64,000 bases of DNA from Xanthomarina spongicola (GCF_003148645.1 NZ_QGGP01000002.1:417525-481524), one strand, 5' to 3'. Numbered from the stretch's first letter, positions 26,110 to 35,134 are shown. Program-made: numbers and translations. The notes: generated by a model from the sequence alone, not told the origin.

Positions 26110-26961
26110 ATGAAAAAGATATTACTGCCAACAGATTTTTCTGAAAATTCTTGGGAAGCCACCCTTTATGCTTTAAAATTATTCAAAGATCAAGCCTGTA
26201 CATTTTACATCATGCACTCGCTAGAACCTTTAGTTTCTGCACCATCTACAGGTGTTTCTTCCAAAAGAGCCTATGATGCTATTATTAAATCGAGGCTTAA
26301 TGAATCTAATTTAGAATTAGAAAAAGAATTAGACAAAATTCATGAACTTCCTAAAAACAATAAGCATACATTCGAAACAATGATTGTTCATGATTATTTT
26401 TTAAGTGCTGTTCATTCAACAGTTAAAAAATTAAATTGCGATGTCGTAATTCTTGGAACAAAAGGGGCTAGTGGTATTAAAGAAATGACTATTGGAAGCA
26501 ATACGGCAAACTTAATTAATAAGCAAACCTGTACAATTATTGCTGTACCAGAAAATTCGCTTTCTAAAGATATGTTGGAAATTGGATTTGCATCCGATTT
26601 TAGTATTGGTAATTATGGAAATGAACTCGATTTATTAAAAGAAATCGCTACAACCAATGCGTCTAGGATTTCTCTAGTACATATTGTTAATAAAAATGGA
26701 GAAATGACTACCGAATTACGTGCAAATAAACTTGCTCTAGAAATGGCTTTAAATCCACTACCTATGGACTTTTATCGCATAACAGATGTTGCTGTAGAAT
26801 TAGGAATTCGTGTTTTTAGTGAAAGTAGAAATTTAGGAATGCTTTGTATTATCAATAAAAAACGTAGTTTCTTTGAAAATTTATTTAGAAAAAGTAATAG
26901 CAAGTCTATTAGTAGTCATATTAATGTGCCATTAATTATATTCAATCACAGTGCGTTTTAA
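26110..26961 (+). CDS. Tandem universal stress protein
   Basis: 283 residues: an N-terminal Usp domain starting KKILLPTDFSENSWEATLYAL, with the ATP-binding glycine motif GTKGASGIKEMTIGSNTANL near 117-136. The second, degenerate Usp domain is at about 150-280 and lacks a clear glycine loop. Usp proteins are cytosolic ATP-binding stress factors. Single gene, with an intergenic region on both sides. Confidence 0.9.
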   Translation: MKKILLPTDFSENSWEATLYALKLFKDQACTFYIMHSLEPLVSAPSTGVSSKRAYDAIIKSRLNESNLELEKELDKIHELPKNNKHTFETMIVHDYFLSAVHSTVKKLNCDVVILGTKGASGIKEMTIGSNTANLINKQTCTIIAVPENSLSKDMLEIGFASDFSIGNYGNELDLLKEIATTNASRISLVHIVNKNGEMTTELRANKLALEMALNPLPMDFYRITDVAVELGIRVFSESRNLGMLCIINKKRSFFENLFRKSNSKSISSHINVPLIIFNHSAF

Positions 26962-27044
26962 AACATAAAAAAAGCGACTAACTTTAGTACTCATTTTACT
27001 AGAATGAATTAAGAAGTTGTATTTTTATAGAGAAATCTATATGT

Positions 27045-28043
27045 ATGAACAAGCAGCTTATTTTAGTAAAGCGTCCTGAAGGACTCCCTGACGCATCAAC
27101 TTGGACTTTAAAAACCAATCCAATTCCAACTATTTCTGATGGAGAATTTTTAGTACAACAATATTATGTGTCCTTAGATCCTGCCATGCGTGGTTGGATG
27201 AACGACTCTAAATCATACATCGAACCCATAGCTATTGGAGATGTTATGAGAGCTGGTTCTATAGGAAAAATCATTAAATCGAATCATGCAGATTTTAATA
27301 TTGGAGATACTGTAACGGGTTGGGGAGGCGTTCAGCAATATGCCATTGGTACAGAAAAAACGTGGTATAAAGTAGATACCAAATTAGCTCCTATGCCAAT
27401 GTATTTAGGCACTTTAGGTATGCCTGGAATGACTGCATATTTTGGAATTCTGGAAGTTGGAAAAATTAAAGCAGGAGATGTTGTTCTGGTATCAGCTGCT
27501 GCTGGAGCAGTAGGAAGTATTGTTGGCCAGATAGCTAAACTAAAAGGTTGTTACGTGGTAGGCATTGCTGGTGGAAAAGACAAATGTAATTATCTTAAAA
27601 ACGAACTAGGTTTCGATGCTACCATAGATTATAAATCTGAAAACATCTTCGATGCTGTTAAAGAAACCTGTCCAAAAGGCATCGATGTGTATTTCGATAA
27701 TGTTGGAGGAGAGATTCTTGAAGCAGCCTTATCCAGATTACGTATGCATGCCAGAGTTGTTATTTGTGGCGCCATTTCTCAATACAATAATTTAGAAGAA
27801 GTAAAAGGACCTAAAAACTATATGTCTTTATTGGTAAATAGAGCTACCATGCAAGGAATGATTGTTATGGATTATGCACCAAATTATGGTAAAGCTGCAA
27901 AAGACATGGGACAGTGGCTTATGGAAGGTAAACTAAAAAGTAAAGAAGATATTTACGAAGGTATTGAGAATTTTCATAAAACCTTTATACGACTGTTCTC
28001 AGGAGATAAAAAGGGAAAACTCGTTTTAAAAGTTATAGAATAA
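27045..28043 (+). CDS. Zinc-independent MDR NADP-dependent oxidoreductase (CurA/2-alkenal reductase type)
   Basis: 332 residues of the medium-chain dehydrogenase/reductase superfamily. The NADP site AAAGAVGSIVGQIAKLKGC is at about residues 150-168. SLDPAMRGWMND near 45-56 and DVYFDNVGGEILEAAL near 210-225 are characteristic of the 2-alkenal/curcumin reductase branch, and structural zinc ligands are absent. It would reduce alpha,beta-unsaturated carbonyls with NADPH in the cytosol, a detoxification role. ATG 27045 is preferred to the overlapping out-of-frame ATG 27041. Confidence 0.9.
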   Translation: MNKQLILVKRPEGLPDASTWTLKTNPIPTISDGEFLVQQYYVSLDPAMRGWMNDSKSYIEPIAIGDVMRAGSIGKIIKSNHADFNIGDTVTGWGGVQQYAIGTEKTWYKVDTKLAPMPMYLGTLGMPGMTAYFGILEVGKIKAGDVVLVSAAAGAVGSIVGQIAKLKGCYVVGIAGGKDKCNYLKNELGFDATIDYKSENIFDAVKETCPKGIDVYFDNVGGEILEAALSRLRMHARVVICGAISQYNNLEEVKGPKNYMSLLVNRATMQGMIVMDYAPNYGKAAKDMGQWLMEGKLKSKEDIYEGIENFHKTFIRLFSGDKKGKLVLKVIE

Positions 28044-28087
28044 CCTTTTATATATTACTTATAATTTAAAGTTACAATTGGAAACTT

Positions 28088-28894
28088 TTACCACCAAACA
28101 ATAAAACATTTATTTATTTCGCCATTTGGATGCTTAATCCATACTAGAGGAGATGTCTGTTTTTCTAAAATAAGATGCACTTTAATTAAAAAAGTATCGT
28201 ATGTCATCCAATTAGATTGGACTTGAGTTTCTAATAACCAATTCGCTTTACTTGGTATGTAAAATTTACAATTATCAAAGGCTATTAAGGTCTCTTTTTT
28301 TAAATAAAACCCAGCAATACAAGCAGGATTAATAGGTTTAAAGTCTATTGTTTTTATGTTATATGGAACAAATAATTGCGCTTTAAACAAGACGTTTTGC
28401 TCTATTTTCTCAATTTCTAAGTTGTGTTTTTGCAGGTATGTTAGGGTTTCAGGAAGATAGAGCAGTGGCAACTGCTTATTTTTTAGCTTGTTTAATTTCT
28501 CTACCAAACTGTCTTTACGGTTTGGACCAATCCAATGGTCTAATTGGGTAGTACCAACAGTATCATCATACACATAAAACTTATAGATAATTTCTAAATG
28601 AATGGGTTTGTTATCCATTAAGAGTAACATATCCATTTCGCCTAAAGTCCTTTTTTCTTGTTGGATTTGTAAATTTTCTGCTAGTATAGAAATTTGGGGA
28701 AGTTGTTTTAACTCATGGAAAACAAATTGTTCCACACGTTTTCCCAAACGAATGTTTTTAGGAAGTGTTTCGTTAAAACTCGAATTTATTTCTGAAATAC
28801 ATTCTAATTGCTGTAAGTTATATACCAAATGACCGTTCCAAAGATTGGGTGTTTTTAAATAGCCTTGGTATTGTAAATTTAAATTCGAATTCAT
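28088..28894 (-). CDS. DUF1853 family protein
   Basis: 268 residues. The pattern LGKRVEQFVFHELKQ near 51-65, GEMDMLLLMDNKPIHLEIIYKFYVYD near 89-114 and HWIGPNRKDSLVEKLNKLKNKQLPLL near 124-149 matches DUF1853. The E-x-D ... H-x-E-x-x-Y-K arrangement suggests a PD-(D/E)XK nuclease-like fold; that is inference. No signal peptide. It is transcribed toward the NADP oxidoreductase gene with a 44-base gap. Confidence 0.8.
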   Translation of the reverse strand: MNSNLNLQYQGYLKTPNLWNGHLVYNLQQLECISEINSSFNETLPKNIRLGKRVEQFVFHELKQLPQISILAENLQIQQEKRTLGEMDMLLLMDNKPIHLEIIYKFYVYDDTVGTTQLDHWIGPNRKDSLVEKLNKLKNKQLPLLYLPETLTYLQKHNLEIEKIEQNVLFKAQLFVPYNIKTIDFKPINPACIAGFYLKKETLIAFDNCKFYIPSKANWLLETQVQSNWMTYDTFLIKVHLILEKQTSPLVWIKHPNGEINKCFIVWW

Positions 28895-29173
28895 TTCTTA
28901 CAAACAGATAACATAATTTTAAAGGTATAAATATAAACAAGGTAAGTTGTAGAACTATCTGTATGGCGTTAAAAATTCTTTTTTTGATTAAAACCTCTAT
29001 ATAGAGGCGTGTGTTAAAATATTCTATTTTAAATACTATTCAGTTTATAGATTTAGTATTAATAAAACTATATACAATGACTAGTAGAAGTGCTAATTGA
29101 TAATTTCTATTTTACATAATATAAATTATAGTACAAATGTATAGTATGAGTAAAATGGCGAATACTGTGTATT

Positions 29174-29231
29174 TAACATAATTGTAGATATAGTGACACG
29201 CTAGTGTTCTATATCGTCAACAATTATGTTA
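29174..29231. repeat. Strong imperfect hairpin in the intergenic region
   Basis: Outer arms TAACATAATTGT / ACAATTATGTTA pair perfectly over 12 bases. Inner arms GATATAG / CTATATC pair over 7, and ACAC/GTGT close around a GCTA loop. There is no flanking T-run, so it does not look like a simple terminator. It could be a small mobile repeat, a structured RNA or a recombination site. Confidence 0.6.
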
Positions 29232-29635
29232 CAGTCATTTTACGACCAAGTGTTTATTTATATTCATAAGTTATAATTACACACATCATTCATATTATAA
29301 AGCTTTTTTATGTTTTTTAAAATATCTCAGAATGTTTATAGTATTATATACATTGTTTTTACTTTCCGTATAATTTGATTATTCCATACAATCATCCATA
29401 ATTTTTTAAATACGCGATTCTCGTGGATTTGGAATTTTAAGGAGAATTATAAAATTTCTTTTAATAAACAAAACGTCATTGAAACATTATGTACAAACAC
29501 TTTGATGATAGATTTGAAAAACCTTCTTATCATATTTATTATAATTATGCTGAATTCCCTAATTATTCTTAGTCTGATATAACTTTCACTCGAGGTTTCC
29601 CCGACTTTAACCCGAAGCAGACATGGCTTTACCCC

Positions 29636-29670
29636 GGAGTTACTACGGGTGAACCCTTAAGAAAGCTTTT
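29636..29670. repeat. Dispersed hairpin repeat, copy 1 (GAGTTACT loop)
   Basis: GAGTTACTACGGGTGAACCC recurs in similar form at 47040-47073 (about three-quarters identity). In both copies ACCC and GGGT arms flank a GAGTTACT loop, and both lie just downstream of a minus-strand gene. A terminator or a small repeat family is likely. Confidence 0.45.
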
Positions 29671-29682
29671 GTTTATGCTGGG

Positions 29683-30477
29683 TTAAAGCAGGCCGATACA
29701 CTGCATGGCTTTATGGCTTTTATAGGTATAATATTCCAAACCTTCAAGTTTTAGATACTGAATGCCAAGCCAAACTGTTATAGAAACATTTGATTGAAGC
29801 TGTGTTGTTACAGGTGTCTGGAGTTGGATTTGCAGGTTTGTATGTTCTATTTTACATAATAAAGGCTCGGTGTTTTTGCTTATGCCTAAAGCATTTTGTT
29901 TTAGAGACATGGGATGGTATGTTTTTTTGTTTGGCGAATATTTGTACTTTGATACCAAACTAAGTGCCCCAATTAGCTGAAAATGTGTGGCATTTTTTGG
30001 CTGTTTTTTAAGGTGAAAAACACTGCTTTTAGGTATGTTTATGGTTATTATACGTCTGTTGTTATGACTTGTAACTATTGTTTTTGCTGTATATACTTGA
30101 TTGAAAACAACCTGTTTGTTGAGCTGAAAACCTATTAGTGCCTGAGGGTTGTTGCCTATATAAGCCTCTCTTTCTCCTAACGTTCCACTCCCCTTTTGAA
30201 TGATTTTACGACACACACCCGATAAGCGACTTGCCATATAGGTGTCCTGAAAGTTTTTTGCTGTTTCTGACTAGCCTGTTCTAATGGCTTTTGAGAGTTT
30301 GGAAGCCATACCAAACTCCTGGTTGTTTGCTTTTACATTTGCAAAGGCTGGGTCTGTAAGGATGCGTTTTCTGGAAGGCCCTGTAGCTACACGAGACAGA
30401 TACACCCCATGAAGTGGATAATAACAGATCCCGTTTAAAGTCCCATGGATTTTTATAATTCCTTTTTGCTTAGGCAT
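29683..30477 (-). pseudogene. Conserved hypothetical gene interrupted by an in-frame TAG
   Basis: One continuous reading frame of about 265 codons begins at ATG 30477 (MPKQKGIIKIHGTLNGICYY) and ends at 29683. It contains a single TAG at 30268-30270, after KLSKAIRTG. Downstream sequence continues in the same frame (SETAKNFQDTYMASRLSGV) with good coding character. The start resembles a Bacteroidota family of short proteins beginning MPKQ-G-I-KxxGT, as far as I recall. Either a recent nonsense mutation, an assembly error, or two products. No function is known. The gene lies alone in accessory-looking DNA. Confidence 0.65.
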
Positions 30478-30834
30478 TTGATTTGGAGTTGTTTGTGTTA
30501 CTCTAAGTTACTAAAAAGACAGGGACTGTGTTATTAAAGGTTTCTTAAAATGCCTTGGGTAGAATGTTTAGTTGATTAATATGTGTTGTATCCATAGGAT
30601 CATTGTATTTGGATAGCCTAAAATTTGGACGCTCACTACCCAGCCACATCAACTTGCAGATTTAAATAATTGATGTGTTAAGCAATAATTTAAACTCCTG
30701 TTTTACCAAAATTTTATGAGGTCGTTCATTTATTATTTCAAGTTTTTCTTCTTTCAACACTTATAGATTGTATAAATTAAAATCTGAATATGATGGTGGA
30801 AACAATTAGAATTATAAAAATATTAACATTTTTA
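30478..30834. other. Intergenic region upstream of the TetR gene
   Basis: About 360 bases with no supported gene or RNA. The part nearest the TetR gene carries the promoter and operator repeats listed separately; the rest shows nothing recognisable. Confidence 0.4.
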
Positions 30835-30893
30835 TAAACGGTTACGTTCAATAAATAATTTACATTTGCTTACTAAACGTTAACGTCTAATAA
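30835..30893 (+). promoter_or_regulatory. TetR promoter with two flanking operator-like repeats
   Basis: The -7 box TACATTTG is at 30861-30868. A 20-base element starting TAAACG occurs twice, at 30835-30854 and 30874-30893, with palindromic cores AACGGTTACGTT and AACGTTAACGTC. One copy lies upstream of the -7 box, the other between the expected start site and the ATG. This is the arrangement expected for autorepression by the TetR protein encoded immediately downstream. Confidence 0.65.
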
Positions 30894-30894
30894 G

Positions 30895-31446
30895 ATGCCT
30901 AAAATAGTTGCACAAAAAAAAGATTGGTTAAAGCTTGGCTATAAATTGTTTTCTGAAAAAGGAATTTCTGGCATAGTGGTTGAAAATATGGCTAAAAACC
31001 TAAACTGTAATAAATCCAGTTTTTATTGGCATTTTAAGACCAAAAAGGAATTTATAAGGCAGATGGTTAACTATTGGGTAGAAAACAAAACGAAAAAAAT
31101 CATTGAAATCACAAGTGCCGAAGATAATGCGTCCCAAAAATTAAATACACTCATAGAGATAACCTATAGCAAGATGCCGTATTTAGACTTTGTTTTTTAC
31201 CTAAAAAGATACGCTGTTAAGGACAAAATGATTTCAAAAATCATTGACGATGTTGATAATCAAAGAATTGAGTATGTAAAAGAATTGTTGAAAGAAAATG
31301 GCTATAAGGACAAAGAGGCAAAGATTAAAGCATCGTTGCTCTACAAGCATTTAATCGGTTTTTATGAAATGACGCGCTATAAAGAACTGGATAGTAAATA
31401 TATGACAGAAGTAAAAAAAGAGATTGAACAAATTATTGACATATAA
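30895..31446 (+). CDS. TetR/AcrR-family transcriptional regulator
   Basis: 183 residues with an N-terminal helix-turn-helix: LGYKLFSEKGISGIVVENMAKNLNCNKSSFYWHFKTKKEFI at about 12-52, followed by an all-helical ligand-binding domain. It heads a run of five plus-strand genes with short gaps (MBL-fold lipoprotein, CPBP protease, membrane proteins) and probably controls itself and them through the repeats at 30835-30893. The effector is unknown. Confidence 0.9.
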   Translation: MPKIVAQKKDWLKLGYKLFSEKGISGIVVENMAKNLNCNKSSFYWHFKTKKEFIRQMVNYWVENKTKKIIEITSAEDNASQKLNTLIEITYSKMPYLDFVFYLKRYAVKDKMISKIIDDVDNQRIEYVKELLKENGYKDKEAKIKASLLYKHLIGFYEMTRYKELDSKYMTEVKKEIEQIIDI

Positions 31447-31457
31447 AATAAAAAACC

Positions 31458-31880
31458 ATGACAATTATTGCACAGTATTTATGGCTTATAGGCGCTTTAA
31501 TTTTTTTTATTTTAGGAGGCATTCATTTAACCTATACATTCTTTACCAATATGTTTTCTTCAAGAAACCAAAATGTTATTGTAGAAATGAAGTCATCTTA
31601 CCCAATATTAACTAAACGCACTACCATATGGAAAGCATGGATTGGCTTTAATGCAAGTCATAGTATGGGAGTGCTGTTTTTTGGCATTATAAATCTATAT
31701 ATAGCCTTCAAGTATTTTGATGTTTTACAATCAGACCATTTCTTTTTCCTTTTAAATATATTAATAGCTGGATTTTATGTTTGGCTTGGAAAGAAATATT
31801 GGTTTAATGTACCTTTTATTGGAGCATTTATTACTCTAATATGTTACTTATTATCCTATAGCATCATATTTACAGCATAA
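31458..31880 (+). CDS. Four-helix small membrane protein (LIC_13387-like)
   Basis: 140 residues with four hydrophobic segments (about 6-30, 58-80, 92-110, 115-138). The middle stretch WKAWIGFNASHSMGVLFFGIINLY resembles small integral-membrane proteins annotated as LIC_13387 family. No catalytic motif. Eleven bases after the TetR gene and 38 before the MBL gene; very likely co-transcribed. Confidence 0.7.
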   Translation: MTIIAQYLWLIGALIFFILGGIHLTYTFFTNMFSSRNQNVIVEMKSSYPILTKRTTIWKAWIGFNASHSMGVLFFGIINLYIAFKYFDVLQSDHFFFLLNILIAGFYVWLGKKYWFNVPFIGAFITLICYLLSYSIIFTA

Positions 31881-31918
31881 AGAAATACATCATTACTATT
31901 ATTAAAAACTAGAAACCT

Positions 31919-33079
31919 ATGAAATACCTTAAAACTCTTTCATTAACTATTTTTATAATCCTTAATAGCTCATGTACAGAAGCTAAAACAAAAAAGGAAA
32001 CCAACAAAACAACACAAACTGAAAGTAAGACTACAAAGCATTCAGATTTTATCCAACAAAAAATAACAGACAATTTATACATCCTAAAAAATCCAAATTA
32101 TAACACCAATGTTGGCGTTTATATTGGCGAGAAGGAGATTCTTTTAGTTGACCCAATGACAGGAAACAACAATCAAGAACAATTGTTGAACGCCATAAAA
32201 CAACTGTCTGAAAAACCTGTTACATATGTCATCAACACCCATCATCATATGGATCATAGTGGTGCAAATACGTTTTTTAAGGATTTAGGAGCAACCATTA
32301 TTTCACAGGAAAATACTAAATATACAAATGCAACTTACGATGTTACTTTTAAAGACACTTATACATTGAACTTGGGTAATGAAACAATAGAACTTTACCA
32401 TACTGTTGCACATACTTTTGATGACGTTTTGGTGCACTTTAAAAGCAATAATGTTGTATTCATGGGAGATACCTATATGACCAATTCCTTTCCACATTTT
32501 TATTATGGTGGTGGCAGTAAAGGGCATTTAAGTATCATTGACAAAGCATTGGCTCTTGGAGATGCAACTACTGCTATAGTACCAGCTCACGGAAATTTGA
32601 ACATCACCAAAAATGAACTTACTACTTATAGAGAAAGCTCGGTAAAATGGATGAGCAGAATCAAACAACTTCACAGTGAAGGGAAAAATTCTGATGCCAT
32701 TGCTGATGATGCACAAATACAACAATTGAGTATGGTTTTTAATGATGGTAAGGATGTGTCTAAACAAAACATCCAACGTACCATAGACAAAACAATAGCT
32801 GTTGATTTTGTTGATACCATTGAGCTTAACGCTAATGCCTTAAAAAATTATGAAGGTATTTATCAATATGAAAATGGTCAAGTTGATGAAATTATTCTTC
32901 AAAACGGCACATTGATTTTACGAAGTGAAGGCAATTACATGTATGAAATTGTCCCGATTTTAGAAACCAAATTCCATATAAAAGGACAATTTCCAAATAA
33001 GTATTTAACCTTTGATGCCACCAATACACAATTTGTTTTCTTTAATGGAAAAGAACGTTTAACAGCAAAAAGAAAGTAA
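31919..33079 (+). CDS. Metallo-beta-lactamase-fold hydrolase lipoprotein
   Basis: 386 residues. Lipoprotein signal (SSC, Cys19), a Lys/Thr-rich linker, then the MBL fold: NTHHHMDHSG with His108, His110, Asp112 and His113 as metal ligands, HTVAHTFDDVLVHF near 160-173, FMGDTYMTNSFPHFYYGGG near 181-199 and AIVPAHGN near 222-229. A C-terminal beta domain (about 300-386) is like those seen in periplasmic hydrolases. Substrate unknown; subclass-B lactamase activity should not be assumed. Confidence 0.87.
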   Translation: MKYLKTLSLTIFIILNSSCTEAKTKKETNKTTQTESKTTKHSDFIQQKITDNLYILKNPNYNTNVGVYIGEKEILLVDPMTGNNNQEQLLNAIKQLSEKPVTYVINTHHHMDHSGANTFFKDLGATIISQENTKYTNATYDVTFKDTYTLNLGNETIELYHTVAHTFDDVLVHFKSNNVVFMGDTYMTNSFPHFYYGGGSKGHLSIIDKALALGDATTAIVPAHGNLNITKNELTTYRESSVKWMSRIKQLHSEGKNSDAIADDAQIQQLSMVFNDGKDVSKQNIQRTIDKTIAVDFVDTIELNANALKNYEGIYQYENGQVDEIILQNGTLILRSEGNYMYEIVPILETKFHIKGQFPNKYLTFDATNTQFVFFNGKERLTAKRK

Positions 33080-33145
33080 CAAGCATCAAAACTTACCGTC
33101 GTAACATTATTACATCTTCAAAAAACGCATAATCAATCATCAAGC

Positions 33146-33838
33146 ATGAAAAATAAAGTCAACATCGTACTAGAGATTATTAGTGTATTAGCCATAATGC
33201 TTGCAATTAAATCGATTGCAGATTATTTTGAAATCAATGGTGCTGGTTCTATAGCAATATGGTCTGCCATTTTTATAGCCACTATTTTTATGAGGAGAAG
33301 AAAAACCACTTGGAGAGATTTGGGGTTGGTTTTACCAAAAGGGAAACGAGAGTGGCTTACTAGTATCGGATTAGCTTTCTTAACAGTGATTATTGTATTC
33401 CTCCTAATGGGACTTATTTTAGACCCAATTCTTACTCACTTCGGATTGGAAAAACCGTCAGATGTTGCCGATAGGTTTCAGTTTTTTCTTGGAAACCCCA
33501 TACTCTTCATCACTTACCTTGTAACAGTTGTTTGGATTGGTGCTGCTTTAGGAGAGGAATTATTAATGCGAGGGTTTCTACTCAATCGCCTTACTGATGT
33601 ATTTGGTAAAAATAAAATTGGTTGGATAGCAGCTATGGTAATTCACGCCATAATATTTGGTATGTTGCATATCTACCAAGGAATCGCAGGAATCATTACA
33701 ACTACATTTATAGCGCTTATTTTTGGTAGTATTTATTTAATTGCAAAAAGAAGGTTTTTCCCAGTTATATTGGCTCATTTAATTATTAATACCATTAGTT
33801 TAACAGCTTTTTATATTACTGGTGGCGTTGTGAACTAA
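33146..33838 (+). CDS. CPBP-family intramembrane glutamic protease
   Basis: 230 residues with about seven membrane segments. Motif 1 EELLMRGFLLNRL (EExxxR) is near 142-154, motif 2 IFGMLHIYQG (FxxxH) near 175-184, and motif 3 HLIINT near 211-216. These are the catalytic Glu and His residues of the Abi/CPBP (Rce1-like) group. In bacteria such proteins process or protect against small peptides; the target here is unknown. Part of the TetR-headed gene block. Confidence 0.88.
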   Translation: MKNKVNIVLEIISVLAIMLAIKSIADYFEINGAGSIAIWSAIFIATIFMRRRKTTWRDLGLVLPKGKREWLTSIGLAFLTVIIVFLLMGLILDPILTHFGLEKPSDVADRFQFFLGNPILFITYLVTVVWIGAALGEELLMRGFLLNRLTDVFGKNKIGWIAAMVIHAIIFGMLHIYQGIAGIITTTFIALIFGSIYLIAKRRFFPVILAHLIINTISLTAFYITGGVVN

Positions 33839-33862
33839 GGAATCCACAAAAACATTAGATAA

Positions 33863-34246
33863 ATGAACATCTACTTTTTCATAGCTGGAATTTTATGCTT
33901 TCTATTAGGAATTGCTCACTCAATCCTTGGTGAATACTTGATTTTTAAAAACATAAGAAATAAAGAAAAATTAGTTCCTACAAAAGAAACCATAGAATTA
34001 AAGGAAAGGCATGTGCGCATCCTTTGGGCAACCTGGCATCTGGCTACAGTTTTTGGTTGGTGTCTTGGAGCCATATTGATAAAAATTTCAATTTTAGAAG
34101 AATCACAGTTAATTGACTTTATAGTTAATACAATTGGCTTAACTATGTTTTTATCATCGTTATTGGTTCTCATTGGAACTAAAGGAAAACATCCAGGGTG
34201 GCTTGTACTTTTAGCCATAGGAATAGTATTGATAATTGGAACTTAA
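33863..34246 (+). CDS. Four-helix membrane protein, unknown
   Basis: 127 residues with four hydrophobic segments (5-25, 52-72, 80-100, 106-126), and a charged cytosolic loop between the first two helices. No family recognised. It starts 24 bases after the CPBP gene and ends 11 bases before the next ATG. Confidence 0.72.
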   Translation: MNIYFFIAGILCFLLGIAHSILGEYLIFKNIRNKEKLVPTKETIELKERHVRILWATWHLATVFGWCLGAILIKISILEESQLIDFIVNTIGLTMFLSSLLVLIGTKGKHPGWLVLLAIGIVLIIGT

Positions 34247-34257
34247 AACAGTTTAAA

Positions 34258-34869
34258 ATGACCACAAAGAAACTACATTACTTCTCTGGAATTATCCTAT
34301 CCATTTTTGTTGGCTTTCACTTATTCAATCATTTGTATAGCCTATTTGGTCCAAACGCTCATATTGAATTGATGGAGAAATTAAGAATTGTTTATAGAAA
34401 TGTATTTGCCGAAACCATTTTGCTTTTGTCTGTTGCAGTTCAAATAATTACTGGGGTAAAACTGTTCTCAAAAAAACGTGGAACTGCTTCAGGTTTTTTT
34501 GAAAAACTGCATATTTGGTCAGGGCTTTATTTGGCGTTTTTTTTAGTAATCCACGTTAGTGCAATATTGTCAGGTAGGCTTATTTTAAATTTAGACACCA
34601 ACTTTTATTTTGGAGTTGCTGGTCTCAACATATTTCCTTTGAGTTTGTTTTTTATTCCTTATTATGGTTTAGCTATCTTCTCGTTTTTTGGGCATGTTGC
34701 TGCTGTACATTTTAAAATAATGAAGCTTCGTATATTTGGAATGTTACCTAACAAACAAGCGTATTTCATTCTAATCATTGGAATTTTTGTAGCTATAGCT
34801 ATACTTTATGGGCTAACAAATGGATTTAATGGCGTAGAAATTCCAAAAGAATATAATTTGTTTACTTAA
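34258..34869 (+). CDS. Multi-histidine membrane protein, cytochrome-b-like
   Basis: 203 residues with five or six hydrophobic helices and repeated membrane-embedded histidines (GFHLFNHLY near 18-26, LVIHVSAIL near 97-105, FGHVAAVHF near 144-152), spaced as in di-haem membrane anchors. Haem binding is inference. ATG 34258 is used instead of an upstream ATG that overlaps the previous gene by 49 bases. Last gene of the TetR block. Confidence 0.7.
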   Translation: MTTKKLHYFSGIILSIFVGFHLFNHLYSLFGPNAHIELMEKLRIVYRNVFAETILLLSVAVQIITGVKLFSKKRGTASGFFEKLHIWSGLYLAFFLVIHVSAILSGRLILNLDTNFYFGVAGLNIFPLSLFFIPYYGLAIFSFFGHVAAVHFKIMKLRIFGMLPNKQAYFILIIGIFVAIAILYGLTNGFNGVEIPKEYNLFT

Positions 34870-34959
34870 ATGTATAAGATATATTATTAGTCATTCCACA
34901 CACATTATTCATGCGCACTTATTTTATTTTAAAGAATTAGAGAATCTCACAAGTTCGAT

Positions 34960-35045
34960 TTTCACTTCCCTCCTATGGTTCGACATGCTCTACACAAACT
35001 CTTTGTATAACAAGACCCTGAAACAGGTTCAGGTTGACAAGTGTT
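34960..35045. repeat. Degenerate intergenic repeat remnant
   Basis: GGTTCGACATGCTC and CCTGAAACAGGTTCAGG are fragments of the kind of low-copy palindromic repeats spread through flavobacterial genomes. The second can form a short hairpin and may end the TetR block transcript. Confidence 0.35.
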
Positions 35046-35100
35046 AGAAACCTTGTGGTTGTCTTTCTCTTTAAGATGATATATCTTATCTGCTATTCGC

Positions 35101-35108
35101 TATATTTG
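35101..35108 (+). promoter_or_regulatory. Putative -7 element for the outer-membrane receptor gene
   Basis: TATATTTG fits TAnnTTTG and lies 26 bases before the ATG at 35135. Confidence 0.45.
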
Positions 35109-35134
35109 CTATTTTAAAATTTGAACCCTTATTT

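Larger units (their letters stand above)
28895..29682. other. Long intergenic region without a supported gene
   Basis: Nearly 790 bases, very AT-rich. It holds a strong hairpin at 29174-29231, a small palindrome CCTCTATATAGAGG near 28993, and a dispersed hairpin repeat at 29636-29670. A 27-codon ORF at about 29489 has no coding support. No RNA gene is recognised. Confidence 0.5.

Noticed and set aside
29489-29572. 27-codon ORF MYKHFDDRFEKP... in the long intergenic region
   Set aside because: No paralogue, no conserved context and an aromatic-rich composition expected from AT-rich noncoding DNA.
31919-33079. MBL-fold lipoprotein as a carbapenemase
   Set aside because: The metal motif is general to the superfamily, and the C-terminal domain and lipoprotein form do not single out a lactamase.
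34198-34257. Longer N-terminus for the multi-histidine membrane protein
   Set aside because: The extension lies within the preceding gene in another frame and is polar, unlike the expected start.
34960-35045. Possible tRNA because of a GGTTCGA-like sequence
   Set aside because: No acceptor stem, anticodon arm or CCA context can be built around it; it belongs to a degenerate repeat.
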